Positions 16,055-24,743 are shown, counted from the first letter of the stretch. The stretch is DNA of 64,000 nucleotides from Pseudalkalibacillus sp045920555 (GCF_045920555.1 NZ_CP174509.1:3348001-3412000); one strand, 5' to 3'. A program made the numbers and translations. The notes: generated by a model not told the origin, from the sequence alone.

Positions 16055-17203
16055 TCAAGTTGTTACCGGTTCTTGTTTCAATCCTTTTATCAAGACTTCG
16101 GCCACTTCTGGGCGGCTGAACGTACTTGGTGGGGTCGATCCATTTCGAAGAAGCTCCCTCACCTTCGTACCAGACAACACGACATGATACTGCTTGTCAT
16201 GTGGACATGTTTTCGTCGAAGCCATATTTTCGCATTTTGAACAATAAAAGCTATGCTCGAAAAATAATGTTTCGATTCCTAACTCTTCTTTTGTAAAATG
16301 ACTGAATATCTTTTGAGCATCGTAAGTTCCATAAAAATTCCCTACGCCGGCATGATCCCTGCCGACAATGAAATGGGTGCAGCCGAAATTCTTTCGGACA
16401 AGTGCATGAAAGATCGCCTCTCTCGGACCGGCATAACGCATAGCGGCTGGGAAAACCGCTAGAAAAACGCGGTCCCTCGGATAGTAATTTTCAAGAAGGA
16501 CTTCATAGCTTTCCAGCCTCACATCTGCCGGTATATCATCCGCTTTCGTCTCTCCGACAAGCGGATTCAGGAATAAACCATCAACCGTTTCTAGTGCGGA
16601 TTTTTGAATATACTCATGTGCTCGGTGGACAGGATTCCGTGTTTGGAAACCGACCACCGTCTTCCAACCAAGTTCGTCAAATTGTTCACGTGTTTGCTCC
16701 GGATCGAGATAATAATCTGCGAATCGGTCTTTTGCCGGGCGTTGGACGAGATGGATAGGGCCTCCTATGTAAACATTAGGCCGCTCTAGTAATTTTTTCA
16801 CACCGGGATGGGCAGTTTCTGCCGTTTTGTAGACATGTAGTGCCTCCCGGAGCTTATCGGGAACATACTTTTCATGGATGCTAATCACCCCATATACCTT
16901 TCCATCTTTCACAAGCTTTACCTGATCACCGATTTGTAATTGAGAGGCTTTTTCTTCAGTTACCGGTAGAGTGATCGGAATGCTCCATGGCAATCCATTG
17001 TCAAGTCTCATATCGTTAACGACACTTTTATAATCTTTTTCTCCTAAAAATCCTTCAAGTGGACTGTACCCACCGATTGCAATCAATTCAAGATCACTGA
17101 GTGCGGTTGCATCCAATTCGATTTCTTTTTTCAATGACTCGTAATCAAAATGTGGATTGATACGATTGATCAATTTCCCTCCATGTGGAATGCTTGTGCT
17201 CAT
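16055..17203 (-). CDS. sat: Sulfate adenylyltransferase (ATP sulfurylase)
   Basis: The protein has 382 residues, exactly the common Bacillus Sat length when started at MSTSIPHGGKL. That ATG at 17203 has AAGGAGGAA upstream; a longer frame from 17224 would overlap the permease gene. The nucleotide-binding motif QTRNPVHRAHE and GRDHAGVGNFYGTYDAQ are intact, and the C-terminal zinc-finger-like C-x2-C...C segment (YCSKCENMASTKTC) is present. It activates sulfate with ATP to APS. It starts one base after the cysP stop, suggesting coupled translation. Confidence 0.96.
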   Translation of the reverse strand: MSTSIPHGGKLINRINPHFDYESLKKEIELDATALSDLELIAIGGYSPLEGFLGEKDYKSVVNDMRLDNGLPWSIPITLPVTEEKASQLQIGDQVKLVKDGKVYGVISIHEKYVPDKLREALHVYKTAETAHPGVKKLLERPNVYIGGPIHLVQRPAKDRFADYYLDPEQTREQFDELGWKTVVGFQTRNPVHRAHEYIQKSALETVDGLFLNPLVGETKADDIPADVRLESYEVLLENYYPRDRVFLAVFPAAMRYAGPREAIFHALVRKNFGCTHFIVGRDHAGVGNFYGTYDAQKIFSHFTKEELGIETLFFEHSFYCSKCENMASTKTCPHDKQYHVVLSGTKVRELLRNGSTPPSTFSRPEVAEVLIKGLKQEPVTT

Positions 17204-17204
17204 G

Positions 17205-18275
17205 TTAAATTCCTCCTTGTTCATGTATGGTACGTTTTTCTGCTTTGATCGTTTTGATCAGACTCAATGATCCAATGGTTGCAATGAATACACTCCCTAT
17301 GACACTAAGGGTGTAGAAATCGCTATCCAATAAAACCTTGACCATCCCGTATGAAATGACAAGTGAAAATACAGGTGAGACGACCCAAACTTTTATCATT
17401 TGCAAAATGATGTTCTTTTGCAGGAAAGAAAGACCTTTCTGCCCCGTCCCGATTCCGATGATGGCTGAGGTTGTGATTTGTGTCAGTGGAACAGGTATTC
17501 CAAAAATGGACGCGATGATGACTAACGTTGCACCTGTTCCTGATATGGCACTACCTTCAAGAAGTGAGAATTTCGTAATACGTTTACCGTTTGTCTCCAA
17601 CACCTTTCCTCCAAAGAGGATTGCTCCTAAAGCAATGAATCCACCTCCAATCAACGTTCCATGTGAGATAGAAATCATTCCAGCCCCAACCAACGGACCA
17701 ATCGCATTGGCGACATTGTTCATTCCGGCTGAAAAAGCTTCCAAAAACCCCATCAGGATCAAAAGAACGGTCAACCATTTCTTCCAATTCCCCTCTAGAA
17801 CAGTATGGTATCTATTCTGGATGGATTGGATCATTTTCCCGAAGATCAGGGCAATTACGAAAGCAATGATCGGAATTAGAATCCATATCAGGACAACGGT
17901 CAGTAAGCTTTTTACATAGAGTGATTGGTACGCCAGCCCCACACCAACGACCGATCCGACAGTGACTTCACTCGTGGATAACGGAATCCCGATCAGATTG
18001 GCGAACCCTAATGAAATGGTGGCCGCACCAAGGATGATGACTGCTGTCTGGGTTGTGATGATGTCTTCAGGGACGATTCCGGAGCCGATTGTTTCGACGA
18101 CTTCCCCCCCACCTATGACCGCTCCAAGAAAAACACCTGTTCCACAAATGACCAAAGCGATGATTTTCTTGTTTATCGCACCCGACCCGTAAGAGACGCC
18201 CATTGATGCGGCAGCCCCGCTCGCCCCCATATTCATGGCGAAGAAGAAAGCAACTGAAAATGCAATCAGAATCAT
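17205..18275 (-). CDS. cysP: CysP-type sulfate permease (PiT family)
   Basis: The 356-residue integral membrane protein has about ten hydrophobic segments. The duplicated PiT signatures are visible: AMNMGASGAAASMGVSYGSGAI at the N-terminus and AFSAGMNNVANAIGPLVGAG in the second half, plus LSTSEVTVGSVVGVGLAY. These are inorganic anion symporters; the homologue in the B. subtilis cysH operon imports sulfate. Here too it lies between cysH and sat, which supports sulfate over phosphate as substrate. It ends with a charged cytoplasmic tail. Confidence 0.92.
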   Translation of the reverse strand: MILIAFSVAFFFAMNMGASGAAASMGVSYGSGAINKKIIALVICGTGVFLGAVIGGGEVVETIGSGIVPEDIITTQTAVIILGAATISLGFANLIGIPLSTSEVTVGSVVGVGLAYQSLYVKSLLTVVLIWILIPIIAFVIALIFGKMIQSIQNRYHTVLEGNWKKWLTVLLILMGFLEAFSAGMNNVANAIGPLVGAGMISISHGTLIGGGFIALGAILFGGKVLETNGKRITKFSLLEGSAISGTGATLVIIASIFGIPVPLTQITTSAIIGIGTGQKGLSFLQKNIILQMIKVWVVSPVFSLVISYGMVKVLLDSDFYTLSVIGSVFIATIGSLSLIKTIKAEKRTIHEQGGI

Positions 18276-18291
18276 TTAACGTCTGCTCCCC

Positions 18292-19005
18292 TCATGATAG
18301 GTGCAGACCGCATTCTGTCTTCTTCAAATTCGTCCATCTCCCTGCTCGTAAATCAGCAGCATCATCTGTCGGTAAAGTGCATTTCTCACATCCGATGCTT
18401 GGATATCCCTGATCATGGAGGATGTTATAGGGAAGGTCATGGTCATTGATGTATCGCCAGACATCTTTCCAGGACCAGTGAATCAAGGGACAAACTTTGA
18501 TTGCTCGAAACTTTTCGTCTTTATTGATGAACTCTGTGTCTCTCCGCGTAGGTGATTGTTCTCTTCTAAGCCCCGATATCCAAGCTTTATATCCTGATAA
18601 AGTCTGCGCGAGCGGAACCACCTTCCGGATGTGACAGCATTGGGTCGGATCATGTTCCCAGAGGTTCTCTCCATACGTTTCAGATTGTTCTGCTACTGTC
18701 AATTCAGGTCTTTTCATTTCAATTTGTAATTGCGGATAACGAGCTTTCACTCTTTCAATCAATTCATATGTCTCGTCGAAGTGAAGCCCGGTATCCAGGA
18801 AAACGATTTTTGCATATGGTTTAACTTTAGAAATCAAATCGACCAATACAATCCCTTCAGCCCCGAAGCTGCAAGCATAAATGAGGTCCTCCTTGTACTG
18901 GCCGTAAGCCCACTCCAATACCGGTAAAGCACCTTTGGTTTCAGAGTCTATGGAGATATCCAGTTTATTGTCAGACCATGTTTTGTACGTTATTAATTGT
19001 CCCAA
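18292..19005 (-). CDS. cysH: APS/PAPS reductase
   Basis: A 237-residue thioredoxin-dependent adenylylsulfate reductase. The start is a TTG at 19005 (MGQLITYKTW) preceded by AGGAGGG at good spacing. The open frame upstream runs into a leader hairpin and is not coding. The nucleotide-binding loop SFGAEGIVLVDL and LDTGLHFDET, the arginine segment ISGLRREQSPTR, the cysteine motifs QCCHIRKVVPL and SIGCEKCTLP, and the C-terminal active-site ECGLH are present. The paired CC and C-x2-C cysteines indicate an Fe4S4 APS-type reductase. It is the first gene of the sulfate assimilation operon, behind an S-box leader. Confidence 0.95.
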   Translation of the reverse strand: MGQLITYKTWSDNKLDISIDSETKGALPVLEWAYGQYKEDLIYACSFGAEGIVLVDLISKVKPYAKIVFLDTGLHFDETYELIERVKARYPQLQIEMKRPELTVAEQSETYGENLWEHDPTQCCHIRKVVPLAQTLSGYKAWISGLRREQSPTRRDTEFINKDEKFRAIKVCPLIHWSWKDVWRYINDHDLPYNILHDQGYPSIGCEKCTLPTDDAADLRAGRWTNLKKTECGLHLS

Positions 19006-19030
19006 ATTAATCCCTCCTATCGTTTCTGTG

Positions 19031-19079
19031 AAAAAAGAAAGAGGCAACCCTAACCTGTTCAAAGGTTAAAGTCGCCTCT
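19031..19079 (-). terminator. Second terminator-like hairpin in the cysH leader
   Basis: On the minus strand AGAGGCGAC...AACC pairs with GGTT...GGTTGCCTCT, followed immediately by TTTCTTTTTT. It sits between the S-box terminator and the cysH ribosome site, about 25 bases before the start codon. Its shape is that of an intrinsic terminator, so the leader seems to hold two successive stop points. Only the upstream one obviously belongs to the riboswitch. Confidence 0.6.
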
Positions 19080-19124
19080 AGTTTGTCTAGTCAGCAGCCT
19101 TTTCAACTTTTCAATATTTGAGAA

Positions 19125-19153
19125 TAAATAAAAGCCTTCCAAATTGGAAGACT
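19125..19153 (-). terminator. S-box expression-platform terminator
   Basis: On the minus strand AGTCTTCC (19153-19146) pairs with GGAAGGCT (19140-19133), followed by TTTTATTTATT. It lies about 20 bases downstream of the SAM aptamer and is the expected transcription terminator of that riboswitch. Confidence 0.8.
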
Positions 19154-19174
19154 CTCAGGCTAATCATCGTTTCA

Positions 19175-19278
19175 CCTTATCTACCAAAATGGGAATCCAT
19201 TTTGCTGGATTTAGCACCTTGCATACATGCAGGTTGCCGGACATCATTGGGCCAGGTCCCTCCGTCACTCTTGATAAG
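19175..19278 (-). promoter_or_regulatory. SAM-I (S-box) riboswitch of the cysH operon
   Basis: On the minus strand the aptamer has the diagnostic S-box blocks in order: CTTATCAAGAG at the 5' side of P1, GGAGGGACCTGGCCC, TCCGGCAACC, AAGGTGCTAAATCC and AGATAAGG closing P1. SAM binding should favour the terminator at 19125-19153 and switch off sulfate assimilation when methionine and SAM are plentiful. It starts about 10 bases after the predicted transcription start. Confidence 0.95.
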
Positions 19279-19294
19279 ATTTAATTTGTTTACC

Positions 19295-19323
19295 ATTCTA
19301 ACTATTCCAAATGCAAAAGTCAA
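19295..19323 (-). promoter_or_regulatory. Promoter of the cysH operon
   Basis: On the minus strand TTGACT (19318-19323) and TAGAAT (19295-19300) are 17 bases apart, a good sigma-A promoter. The predicted start lies near 19288, just before the S-box aptamer, so the operon is transcribed independently of lysC. Confidence 0.75.
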
Positions 19324-19406
19324 CAGTCTTTTTTTGATTGTTTCGATTATTTTTACAGGTCGTTCTTCTCGATCCTTGCATAGCAGTATACAGGAGTCAA
19401 TTTTTA

Positions 19407-20639
19407 TTACACTTGGACAGGTTTTCTTTCTACAAGTTCAAATGCTTCATGCAAGCATTCAACTGCAGAGATCATTGCTGTGCTATCGACAATCGTAGAC
19501 ACTTTGATTTCTGACGTGCTGACCATCTTGATCTTTATTCCATGAGAAGCGAGAGCATCAAACATTTTAGCTGCGACACCTGGATTGGAAATCATTCCTG
19601 ATCCCACGATCGATACTTTCGCAAGATCTCCATCATAGGTAATATGATCATAATTCAATTGAGGCTGGTATTCACTCAACACTTCCAATGCGTTATTGAG
19701 CACCGCTGAATCCAATGAAAAAGAAATATCCGTGGATTCATTGCCGTTCGTGTTTTGGATGATGATATCTACATTGATTTTGTGATCAGAAAGAATGGTA
19801 AATAACTTTGATAAAGTAGATATATCATCCTGCAATCCATGGACCGTCACTTTTGTAACATTATCTTCAAATGCAATTCCCCGAACTGTAAGATTTCCTT
19901 CCATAGAAACTTCCTCCTCTATCATTGTTCCGGTTTCTTTTTCCATACTTGAACGAACCTCTAATTTCACGTTATAATTTTTGGCAAATTCGACTGATCT
20001 AGGATGTAGGACTCCCGCCCCTAGATTCGCCATTTCAAGCATTTCATCATAAGAAATGGAATCCAACTTTCTTGCTTCTTTCACCACTCTTGGATCAGTA
20101 GTATATACACCCGTAACATCTGTATAGATCTCACACTTTTCAGCTCTTAAAGAAGCAGCCAATGCTACGGCGGTCGTATCGGATCCTCCTCTTCCAAGCG
20201 TGGCGATTTCATCGTCATCCGTCAGCCCCTGGAATCCAGCAACTATGACAATGTTTCCAGCAGCTAAGTACCCATTGAGTCGTTTTGTATCGATATCTAG
20301 AATCCTTGCATTGCCATGAGTGTTTTCCGTTTGGATCCCAGCTTGCCAACCTGTAAGTGAAACAGATTGATAGCCATTTTCTTGTAACGCCATTGCTAAT
20401 AATGACATCGAAACCTGCTCTCCTGTTGAAACGAGCATATCAAGTTCCCTTTTTGAGGGATTGTTAGAAATATCGTTCGCCATTTGAATCAAATGGTCAG
20501 TGCTTTTTCCCATTGCTGAAACGACGACAACGACATCCTTACCTTGCTTGTAAGTATCGATGACCCGATCGGCCACATTTTGAATTCGTTCAATTGAACC
20601 TACAGATGTACCACCAAATTTTTGTACAATTAATCCCAT
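19407..20639 (-). CDS. lysC: Aspartokinase (lysine-responsive type)
   Basis: The protein has 410 residues, the length of the B. subtilis LysC alpha chain. The N-terminal kinase motif VQKFGGTSVG (5-14), STGEQVS, GFQG, LGRGGSDTTAVALAA and the aspartate-binding segments are intact. Two C-terminal ACT domains follow (about 265-400, with TVHGLQDD and SIVGSGM). It phosphorylates aspartate, opening lysine, diaminopimelate, methionine and threonine synthesis. An internal start giving the beta subunit, as in B. subtilis, is likely but not proven here. The gene is monocistronic behind a lysine riboswitch, so transcription should fall when lysine is abundant. Confidence 0.95.
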   Translation of the reverse strand: MGLIVQKFGGTSVGSIERIQNVADRVIDTYKQGKDVVVVVSAMGKSTDHLIQMANDISNNPSKRELDMLVSTGEQVSMSLLAMALQENGYQSVSLTGWQAGIQTENTHGNARILDIDTKRLNGYLAAGNIVIVAGFQGLTDDDEIATLGRGGSDTTAVALAASLRAEKCEIYTDVTGVYTTDPRVVKEARKLDSISYDEMLEMANLGAGVLHPRSVEFAKNYNVKLEVRSSMEKETGTMIEEEVSMEGNLTVRGIAFEDNVTKVTVHGLQDDISTLSKLFTILSDHKINVDIIIQNTNGNESTDISFSLDSAVLNNALEVLSEYQPQLNYDHITYDGDLAKVSIVGSGMISNPGVAAKMFDALASHGIKIKMVSTSEIKVSTIVDSTAMISAVECLHEAFELVERKPVQV

Positions 20640-20695
20640 CTTTACATTCCTTTCGTTTGAAAAAGATAAAGAAAACTTGGCAAAGCCAAGCCTGT

Positions 20696-20790
20696 GGCGA
20701 CGGCTGAGCCTTAGTTCCTCGAAAAAGCAAATGCTTCTCCTTCGTGCGGAGTATTGCTTCCGAAGTGAACAGCTTGTGCACTTATACTTA
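20696..20790. repeat. Dispersed sequence pair, copy 1
   Basis: GGCGACGGCTGAGCCTTAG (20696-20714) and TGCACTTATACTT (20778-20790) both recur at 50563-50595 as GGCGAAGGCTGAGCCTTAG directly followed by TGCACTTATACTT. In this copy about 62 bases separate the two blocks. The copy lies in the lysC leader between the riboswitch terminator and the start codon. Confidence 0.5.
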
Positions 20791-20816
20791 AGAAAGTATT
20801 TATACTTTCTTATAGT

Positions 20817-20923
20817 GTAAAAAAGGATTGACTCATTAAAAGTGTGACGGACGTTTTATTTGAACCATCAAAAAAAATGGTTGAAATAAATAAACAAATC
20901 GTCAGACCTTGAGAGTCAATCCT
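20817..20923 (-). terminator. L-box expression-platform terminator
   Basis: On the minus strand GGATTGACTC (20921-20912 region) pairs with GAGTCAATCC (20834-20825 region) and is followed by a run of T. Nested inside, an AACCATTTTTTTTGATGGTT hairpin is visible. Upstream AAGTGTGGCAGACG can pair with CGTCCGTCACACTT inside the terminator, a plausible antiterminator. Confidence 0.75.
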
Positions 20924-20949
20924 CAAACGTCTGCCACACTTATTCCCTT

Positions 20950-21137
20950 TACGTGAGATAGTCCTCCATACGACAGCTGGGACTCTGGTCGTATGACAGC
21001 CCTGTACTTATTCAGTACAGGTCCAGCCAAATGCTCGTTGAGAAACAATTCGGCTTCGGCGAATCCCCCTTTCCTATGCACTCATTAGAGCTCAACCTCT
21101 TCATGCAAAGTACTTTTGGTTTTCGCGCCTCTACCAT
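20950..21137 (-). promoter_or_regulatory. Lysine riboswitch (L-box)
   Basis: On the minus strand the L-box landmarks run in order: GAGGCGCG near the 5' end, AAAGTAC, AGGTTGAGCTC, AAAGGGGGATTCGCCGAAG, GCTGGACCTGTACT...AGTACAGGGCTGTC, the paired CATACGACCAGAGTCCCAGCTGTCGTATG arm, and GGACTATCTCACGT. This is the conserved five-helix aptamer. It controls lysC through the downstream terminator. Confidence 0.93.
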
Positions 21138-21189
21138 CACTTCAATGAAAATGTACTTGAAGTGTGGCCAATAAATTTAATTGTTTGTT

Positions 21190-21218
21190 ATTTTAACAGA
21201 TACATAAAAATGAAACAA
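21190..21218 (-). promoter_or_regulatory. Promoter of lysC
   Basis: On the minus strand TTGTTT (21213-21218) and TAAAAT (21190-21195) are separated by 17 bases. The predicted transcript starts about 45 bases before the L-box aptamer. Confidence 0.55.
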
Positions 21219-21255
21219 GGCTTTTTTCAGAATAATTATTTGATGGAAATAATCA

Positions 21256-21292
21256 TTAAAAAAGACACATCTCATGTTCCATGAAATGTGTC
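21256..21292 (-). terminator. Intrinsic terminator after the VOC gene
   Basis: On the minus strand GACACAT...ATGTGTC forms the stem (with inner TCAT/ATGA pairs), followed by TTTTTTA. It closes the VOC-family gene. Confidence 0.7.
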
Positions 21293-21337
21293 CACCCAGT
21301 ACACTCATATTATTCCTATAGACAAATATAGCTGTCT

Positions 21338-21865
21338 TTAGTTCTTTGTCAATGGTTCATATGCTTTTTGTAAATCTTTTATATTTATTTTCTTCATCTG
21401 AAGCATAGCTTTCATGACTCGTTGCGATTTTTCAGGATCAGGGTCATTCAACATTTCTCTCAAAACGGCAGGAACGATTTGCCAAGATACGCCATACTTG
21501 TCTCTAAGCCAACCGCATTGCTCTTTTTCCCCACCAATGGATAGCTTATCCCATAACCCATCCACTTCATCCTGCGTCTCACAATCCACTAAAAATGAAA
21601 TGGCAGGTGAGAAAGTGAAATGTGGGCCACCGTTCAGCGCTACGAACGATTGACCCTCAATATCAAAAGTTACAGTCAATACACTTCCCTCAGGACCAGG
21701 CCCTGCTTCTCCATACCGAGTCACATTCACAATCTTTGAATCCTTGAAAATTGAAACATAAAAGTTGGCTGCCTCTTCAGCTTGATGATCGAACCATAAG
21801 TTTGGAGTGATTTTTGACAGAGAAATACCCAAATCATTTTCCTCCTTCAGTTCATATATTTTCAA
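21338..21865 (-). CDS. VOC family protein, PhnB-like
   Basis: A glyoxalase/bleomycin-resistance-fold protein of the PhnB / 3-dmu-9_3-mt subfamily: ITPNLWFDHQAEEAANFYVSIF at the start, then GSVLTVTFDIEGQSFVALNGGP and CGWLRDKYGVSWQIVPAVL. The family is mostly of unknown function and often lacks complete metal sites. The start is ambiguous. The open frame begins at 21865, but AAGGAGG lies inside it, and an in-frame TTG at 21832 gives the usual family N-terminus (GISLSKITPNLWF). I favour the TTG. It is a single gene ending in a terminator. Confidence 0.85.
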   Translation of the reverse strand: MKIYELKEENDLGISLSKITPNLWFDHQAEEAANFYVSIFKDSKIVNVTRYGEAGPGPEGSVLTVTFDIEGQSFVALNGGPHFTFSPAISFLVDCETQDEVDGLWDKLSIGGEKEQCGWLRDKYGVSWQIVPAVLREMLNDPDPEKSQRVMKAMLQMKKINIKDLQKAYEPLTKN

Positions 21866-21931
21866 ATAAAAAAGTTCGATCTATGTACTACCAAATCCTT
21901 CAACAATCTAACCGTCATCATAATAAAAAAG

Positions 21932-21966
21932 CAAAAACAGTAAGGACCGCGAATTCCCTTACTGTT
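21932..21966 (-). terminator. Intrinsic terminator
   Basis: On the minus strand ACAGTAAGG...CCTTACTGT is a 9-bp stem followed by TTTTGCTTTTTT, directly after the GDSL hydrolase gene. Confidence 0.8.
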
Positions 21967-21975
21967 GATTAACGT

Positions 21976-22686
21976 TTAAAAATCGTATTCATTAACAATT
22001 TTCTTTGTAATCAATTTATAGCCTTTTTTATTTGGATGGAGGGAATCACTGAAATACTCGGTAGATTTTTTTTGAAAGAGTTCATTGGTCGATATGAATT
22101 TTACACGTGGGTATTCATTGATGATCTCATTACTGGTCTTATTCCATTCTTCAATTACCTGCTCAATTTGTACTGAGTCAGGAAATGGATTGTATAGGCC
22201 GAGAAAAAGAATAGGCGCTTCCTGATTTTTATTACGGATGATACTGAGAATTTCTCTTATATTATTTTCATAGTCAGCTTTTCCAACTTCTAGCCGTTTT
22301 TCATAGATTGGCAGCAAATTGTGGCCATTACTTTTAAGTACATCATTTGTCCCGATGAAAATGATGAAATAATCTGCATCATCTAAGTCATCCTTTACAT
22401 CTGTATTTTTTATTTGATAAAGCAAACCATCGGATTGTTGCCCTGGAATTCCATAATTATGAACTGTGACCGCTCCACCTTTGTTTTGCGAAAGTAACAA
22501 TTGAAGATCACTGACATAGCCGTTTCCCGTATTGTCTCCTACCCCGTAGGTCAACGAATCACCTAACGCAACTACCTCTTCATGTTTTTTCGTCTTTGCT
22601 TCTTGCTTTTTATTAAGTCCCACGATACCAGCGATGGTTGAGATGATCAACACTGATCCAATGATATATAATAATATTTTTATCAT
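21976..22686 (-). CDS. ypmR: Membrane-anchored SGNH/GDSL hydrolase (YpmR-like)
   Basis: The protein has 236 residues. An N-terminal hydrophobic segment (residues 3-23, ILLYIIGSVLIISTIAGIVG) serves as a signal anchor, so the catalytic domain faces outward. SGNH blocks are clear: block I ALGDSLTYGVG with nucleophile Ser, block II Gly in NYGIPGQQS, block III FIGTNDV, and block V SDSLHPNKKGY with the Asp/His pair. It is an esterase or lipase of unknown substrate, similar to B. subtilis YpmR. RBS TAGGAGGAG precedes the ATG. It is a monocistronic minus-strand gene. Confidence 0.85.
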   Translation of the reverse strand: MIKILLYIIGSVLIISTIAGIVGLNKKQEAKTKKHEEVVALGDSLTYGVGDNTGNGYVSDLQLLLSQNKGGAVTVHNYGIPGQQSDGLLYQIKNTDVKDDLDDADYFIIFIGTNDVLKSNGHNLLPIYEKRLEVGKADYENNIREILSIIRNKNQEAPILFLGLYNPFPDSVQIEQVIEEWNKTSNEIINEYPRVKFISTNELFQKKSTEYFSDSLHPNKKGYKLITKKIVNEYDF

Positions 22687-22921
22687 ATGCTCCTCCTAGG
22701 GCTTAACCTACCCTACTGAATTCCTGGTTAAACCAATTGGTCCATCGGAGGAGCTAAATTAGAAGCCATTTGATTGGAAGATCTCCTCATGTTTTCCATA
22801 GGGGTAATTTATTCTCATCTCCATCAAACAAATAAGCTTCTGCTGAACCAAGAACATTCATGCTTTGTCCATTTACAAAAATGCGGTTCCTTCTGGAAAG
22901 TCTATGATAGGAGATTCCCCA

Positions 22922-23743
22922 TCATAAACTTGTGGTATTGTAGCTGCCTAGAATTTGAACGTCGTGGCCATAGGTTTCCAGGATTGTTTTCGCTCTTAAC
23001 ATATCCGGATCATCCACGCCCTTTTGTGTTTCAACAAAAAATCGATATTCGCCTAACTTCTTTTTAGTAGGACGAGATTCAATCCAGGATAAATTAATCG
23101 ATAAAGATGAAAAAACGTTTAATATCGTTACCAGGACACCTGGACGTTCTTCGAAAGGAGTAATGACCAGCATTGCTTTATTTGAATGGGTAATCGTTTC
23201 TGGAGTATTCGTAACAATTACAAACCGTGTATGATTTTCCGTATAATCTTGAATATTTTTCTTGATTATTTGTAACCCGAAGGCTTGAGCGGACCATTCA
23301 GATGCTATTGCTCCGAATTCCTTTTCCCCTTCATCTTTGACGGCTTTAGCAGCAGCAGCGGTACTGCTGAAATGTCTGCTTGAAGCCCGCAGCGACTGTA
23401 TATAATCCCTGCATTGAGCTAAAGCGGGAGGAATTGACCATACTTCCTTGATTTGATTGATTTCTGCCCCTTTTACGCTAAGCAAGTGTAATGCTACAGG
23501 TAATATGACTTCACCATCAATAAAAAGATTGTTTCTCAACAATCCATCAATTGTGATATTGATCGTTCCCTCAATGGAATTCTCAATCGGGACGATCCCT
23601 TTATCGACTTTCTTTTCTTTAATAGCCTCCAATACATCGATAATTGATTCACACATCAGCCATTCCATTTCATTTGAAGAAAAATATCGAAAAGCTGCTT
23701 CCTCTGAAAATGTTCCTTTAGGTCCTAAGTAGGCGACTTTCAT
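22922..23743 (-). CDS. pheA: Prephenate dehydratase
   Basis: The protein has 273 residues. YLGPKGTFSEEAA (5-17), the catalytic-region motif NHTRFVIV (about 173-180) and the C-terminal ACT domain with LSWIESRPTKK mark a monofunctional PheA. It decarboxylates and dehydrates prephenate to phenylpyruvate; the ACT domain gives phenylalanine feedback. No chorismate mutase domain is fused, as is usual in Bacillus. RBS AAAAGGAG is upstream. In B. subtilis pheA follows pheB and obg, which are not here. The 235 bases downstream hold no recognised gene. Confidence 0.95.
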   Translation of the reverse strand: MKVAYLGPKGTFSEEAAFRYFSSNEMEWLMCESIIDVLEAIKEKKVDKGIVPIENSIEGTINITIDGLLRNNLFIDGEVILPVALHLLSVKGAEINQIKEVWSIPPALAQCRDYIQSLRASSRHFSSTAAAAKAVKDEGEKEFGAIASEWSAQAFGLQIIKKNIQDYTENHTRFVIVTNTPETITHSNKAMLVITPFEERPGVLVTILNVFSSLSINLSWIESRPTKKKLGEYRFFVETQKGVDDPDMLRAKTILETYGHDVQILGSYNTTSL

Positions 23744-23849
23744 ATCGTGGCTCCTTTTAACAGTAGTTCATTAATTTCTTTACTCTAGCTTAAATTTAGT
23801 TTTAAATCAACTTCATATGATAGATTTATTAAAGCACTGAACAAATAAG

Positions 23850-23883
23850 AAAAGCCCCCTTGAGATTATAAAGGGAGCGAGTA
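23850..23883 (-). terminator. Intrinsic terminator
   Basis: On the minus strand GCTCCCTT pairs with AAGGGGGC (one G-U), followed by TTTTCTT. It ends the DUF4145 gene. Confidence 0.7.
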
Positions 23884-23892
23884 AATCTTTTT

Positions 23893-24585
23893 CTACTTGA
23901 GTTTCCTTTCGATTTCATTATGTACAGACTCAATTTTTTCAGGAAGGACAAAGAGGTATTCGATCAAGCCTTCTAGCAATTCCATCAACAACACGGCTGT
24001 TTCATCATCAATTTCCCTTTCCAATTCAAGCATTTCATAAAAGGGACTGTCGGGATGGACCAAATGGCTGAGAGATTGAATAGGTTTACTTAAATCAACA
24101 TGCTGGGGTAACAGTTCAAATTGTTGAGAAAGAGATTGTTCTTTTGTTTTCTCACCAAGATAGTTTTTGAGGACACTCTCAATGACACGTTTTGACATGA
24201 CTGCTGTTGCAGAGTTGTCTTTTGCCTGACTAACATTCAAGGCAGACACATACGATCTGACAAGATCCTTCGGAATGTGTTTATTTCCTTCGATTTCATC
24301 CAGATGGCCTTTCGAAGCCATCGGGTCATAAATATAAACTTCGGCTTCTTGAACGCCTTGATCTGACCTGTCATTTAGCATGATTACGAATATGGATGGT
24401 TTCTTACATTCGGAACAAAGACCCTCAGCAAACAATCCCGTTTTCTTAACCTGATAATAATTTGCCTTCAATATAAAATTACCTGATCTACCACATTCCG
24501 GACATTGACTTTTGAGAGTTTTGGCAACCTTTAGGTAACCATATTGGGTATAAGATAGAATGGATGCTGGTAATATTTTTCTCAC
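23893..24585 (-). CDS. DUF4145-like protein with N-terminal zinc ribbon
   Basis: The protein has 230 residues. An N-terminal C-x2-C...C-x2-C ribbon (CPECG near 28-32, CSECKKP near 58-64) is followed by a mostly helical region with the Arg-containing motif AVMSKRVIESVLKNYLG that I associate with DUF4145. DUF4145 proteins are often found alone or beside restriction and defence genes; none is visible next to this one. It has no membrane segment. RBS TAGGAGGT is upstream. The function is unknown. Confidence 0.7.
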   Translation of the reverse strand: MRKILPASILSYTQYGYLKVAKTLKSQCPECGRSGNFILKANYYQVKKTGLFAEGLCSECKKPSIFVIMLNDRSDQGVQEAEVYIYDPMASKGHLDEIEGNKHIPKDLVRSYVSALNVSQAKDNSATAVMSKRVIESVLKNYLGEKTKEQSLSQQFELLPQHVDLSKPIQSLSHLVHPDSPFYEMLELEREIDDETAVLLMELLEGLIEYLFVLPEKIESVHNEIERKLK

Positions 24586-24710
24586 TGTGAACCTCCTAGA
24601 TACTCCGACAAGAAATGTAATCTTTATTACTTACTTTTTCTATATATCGACATAAATTTCCTCTTAAAACTAAAATAAAATTATTATCTTCTGAAAATAA
24701 TCGCGGATAT

Positions 24711-24743
24711 AAAAAACACGCTCTCAATAGATCAGGAAAGCGT
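24711..24743 (-). terminator. Terminator downstream of the 22-aa ORF
   Basis: On the minus strand ACGCTTTC pairs with GAGAGCGT (one G-U pair), followed by GTTTTTTA. It implies that something is transcribed toward it from the right, where the only candidate is the micro-ORF at 24841-24773. Confidence 0.65.

Noticed and set aside
22790..22921. Protein-like frame after the pheA stop, in the same frame (RIFVNGQSMNVLGSAEAYLF...)
   Set aside because: About 42 codons with no start or ribosome site; PheA already has a normal-length ACT domain. Could be a chance frame or a fragment; no support for read-through.
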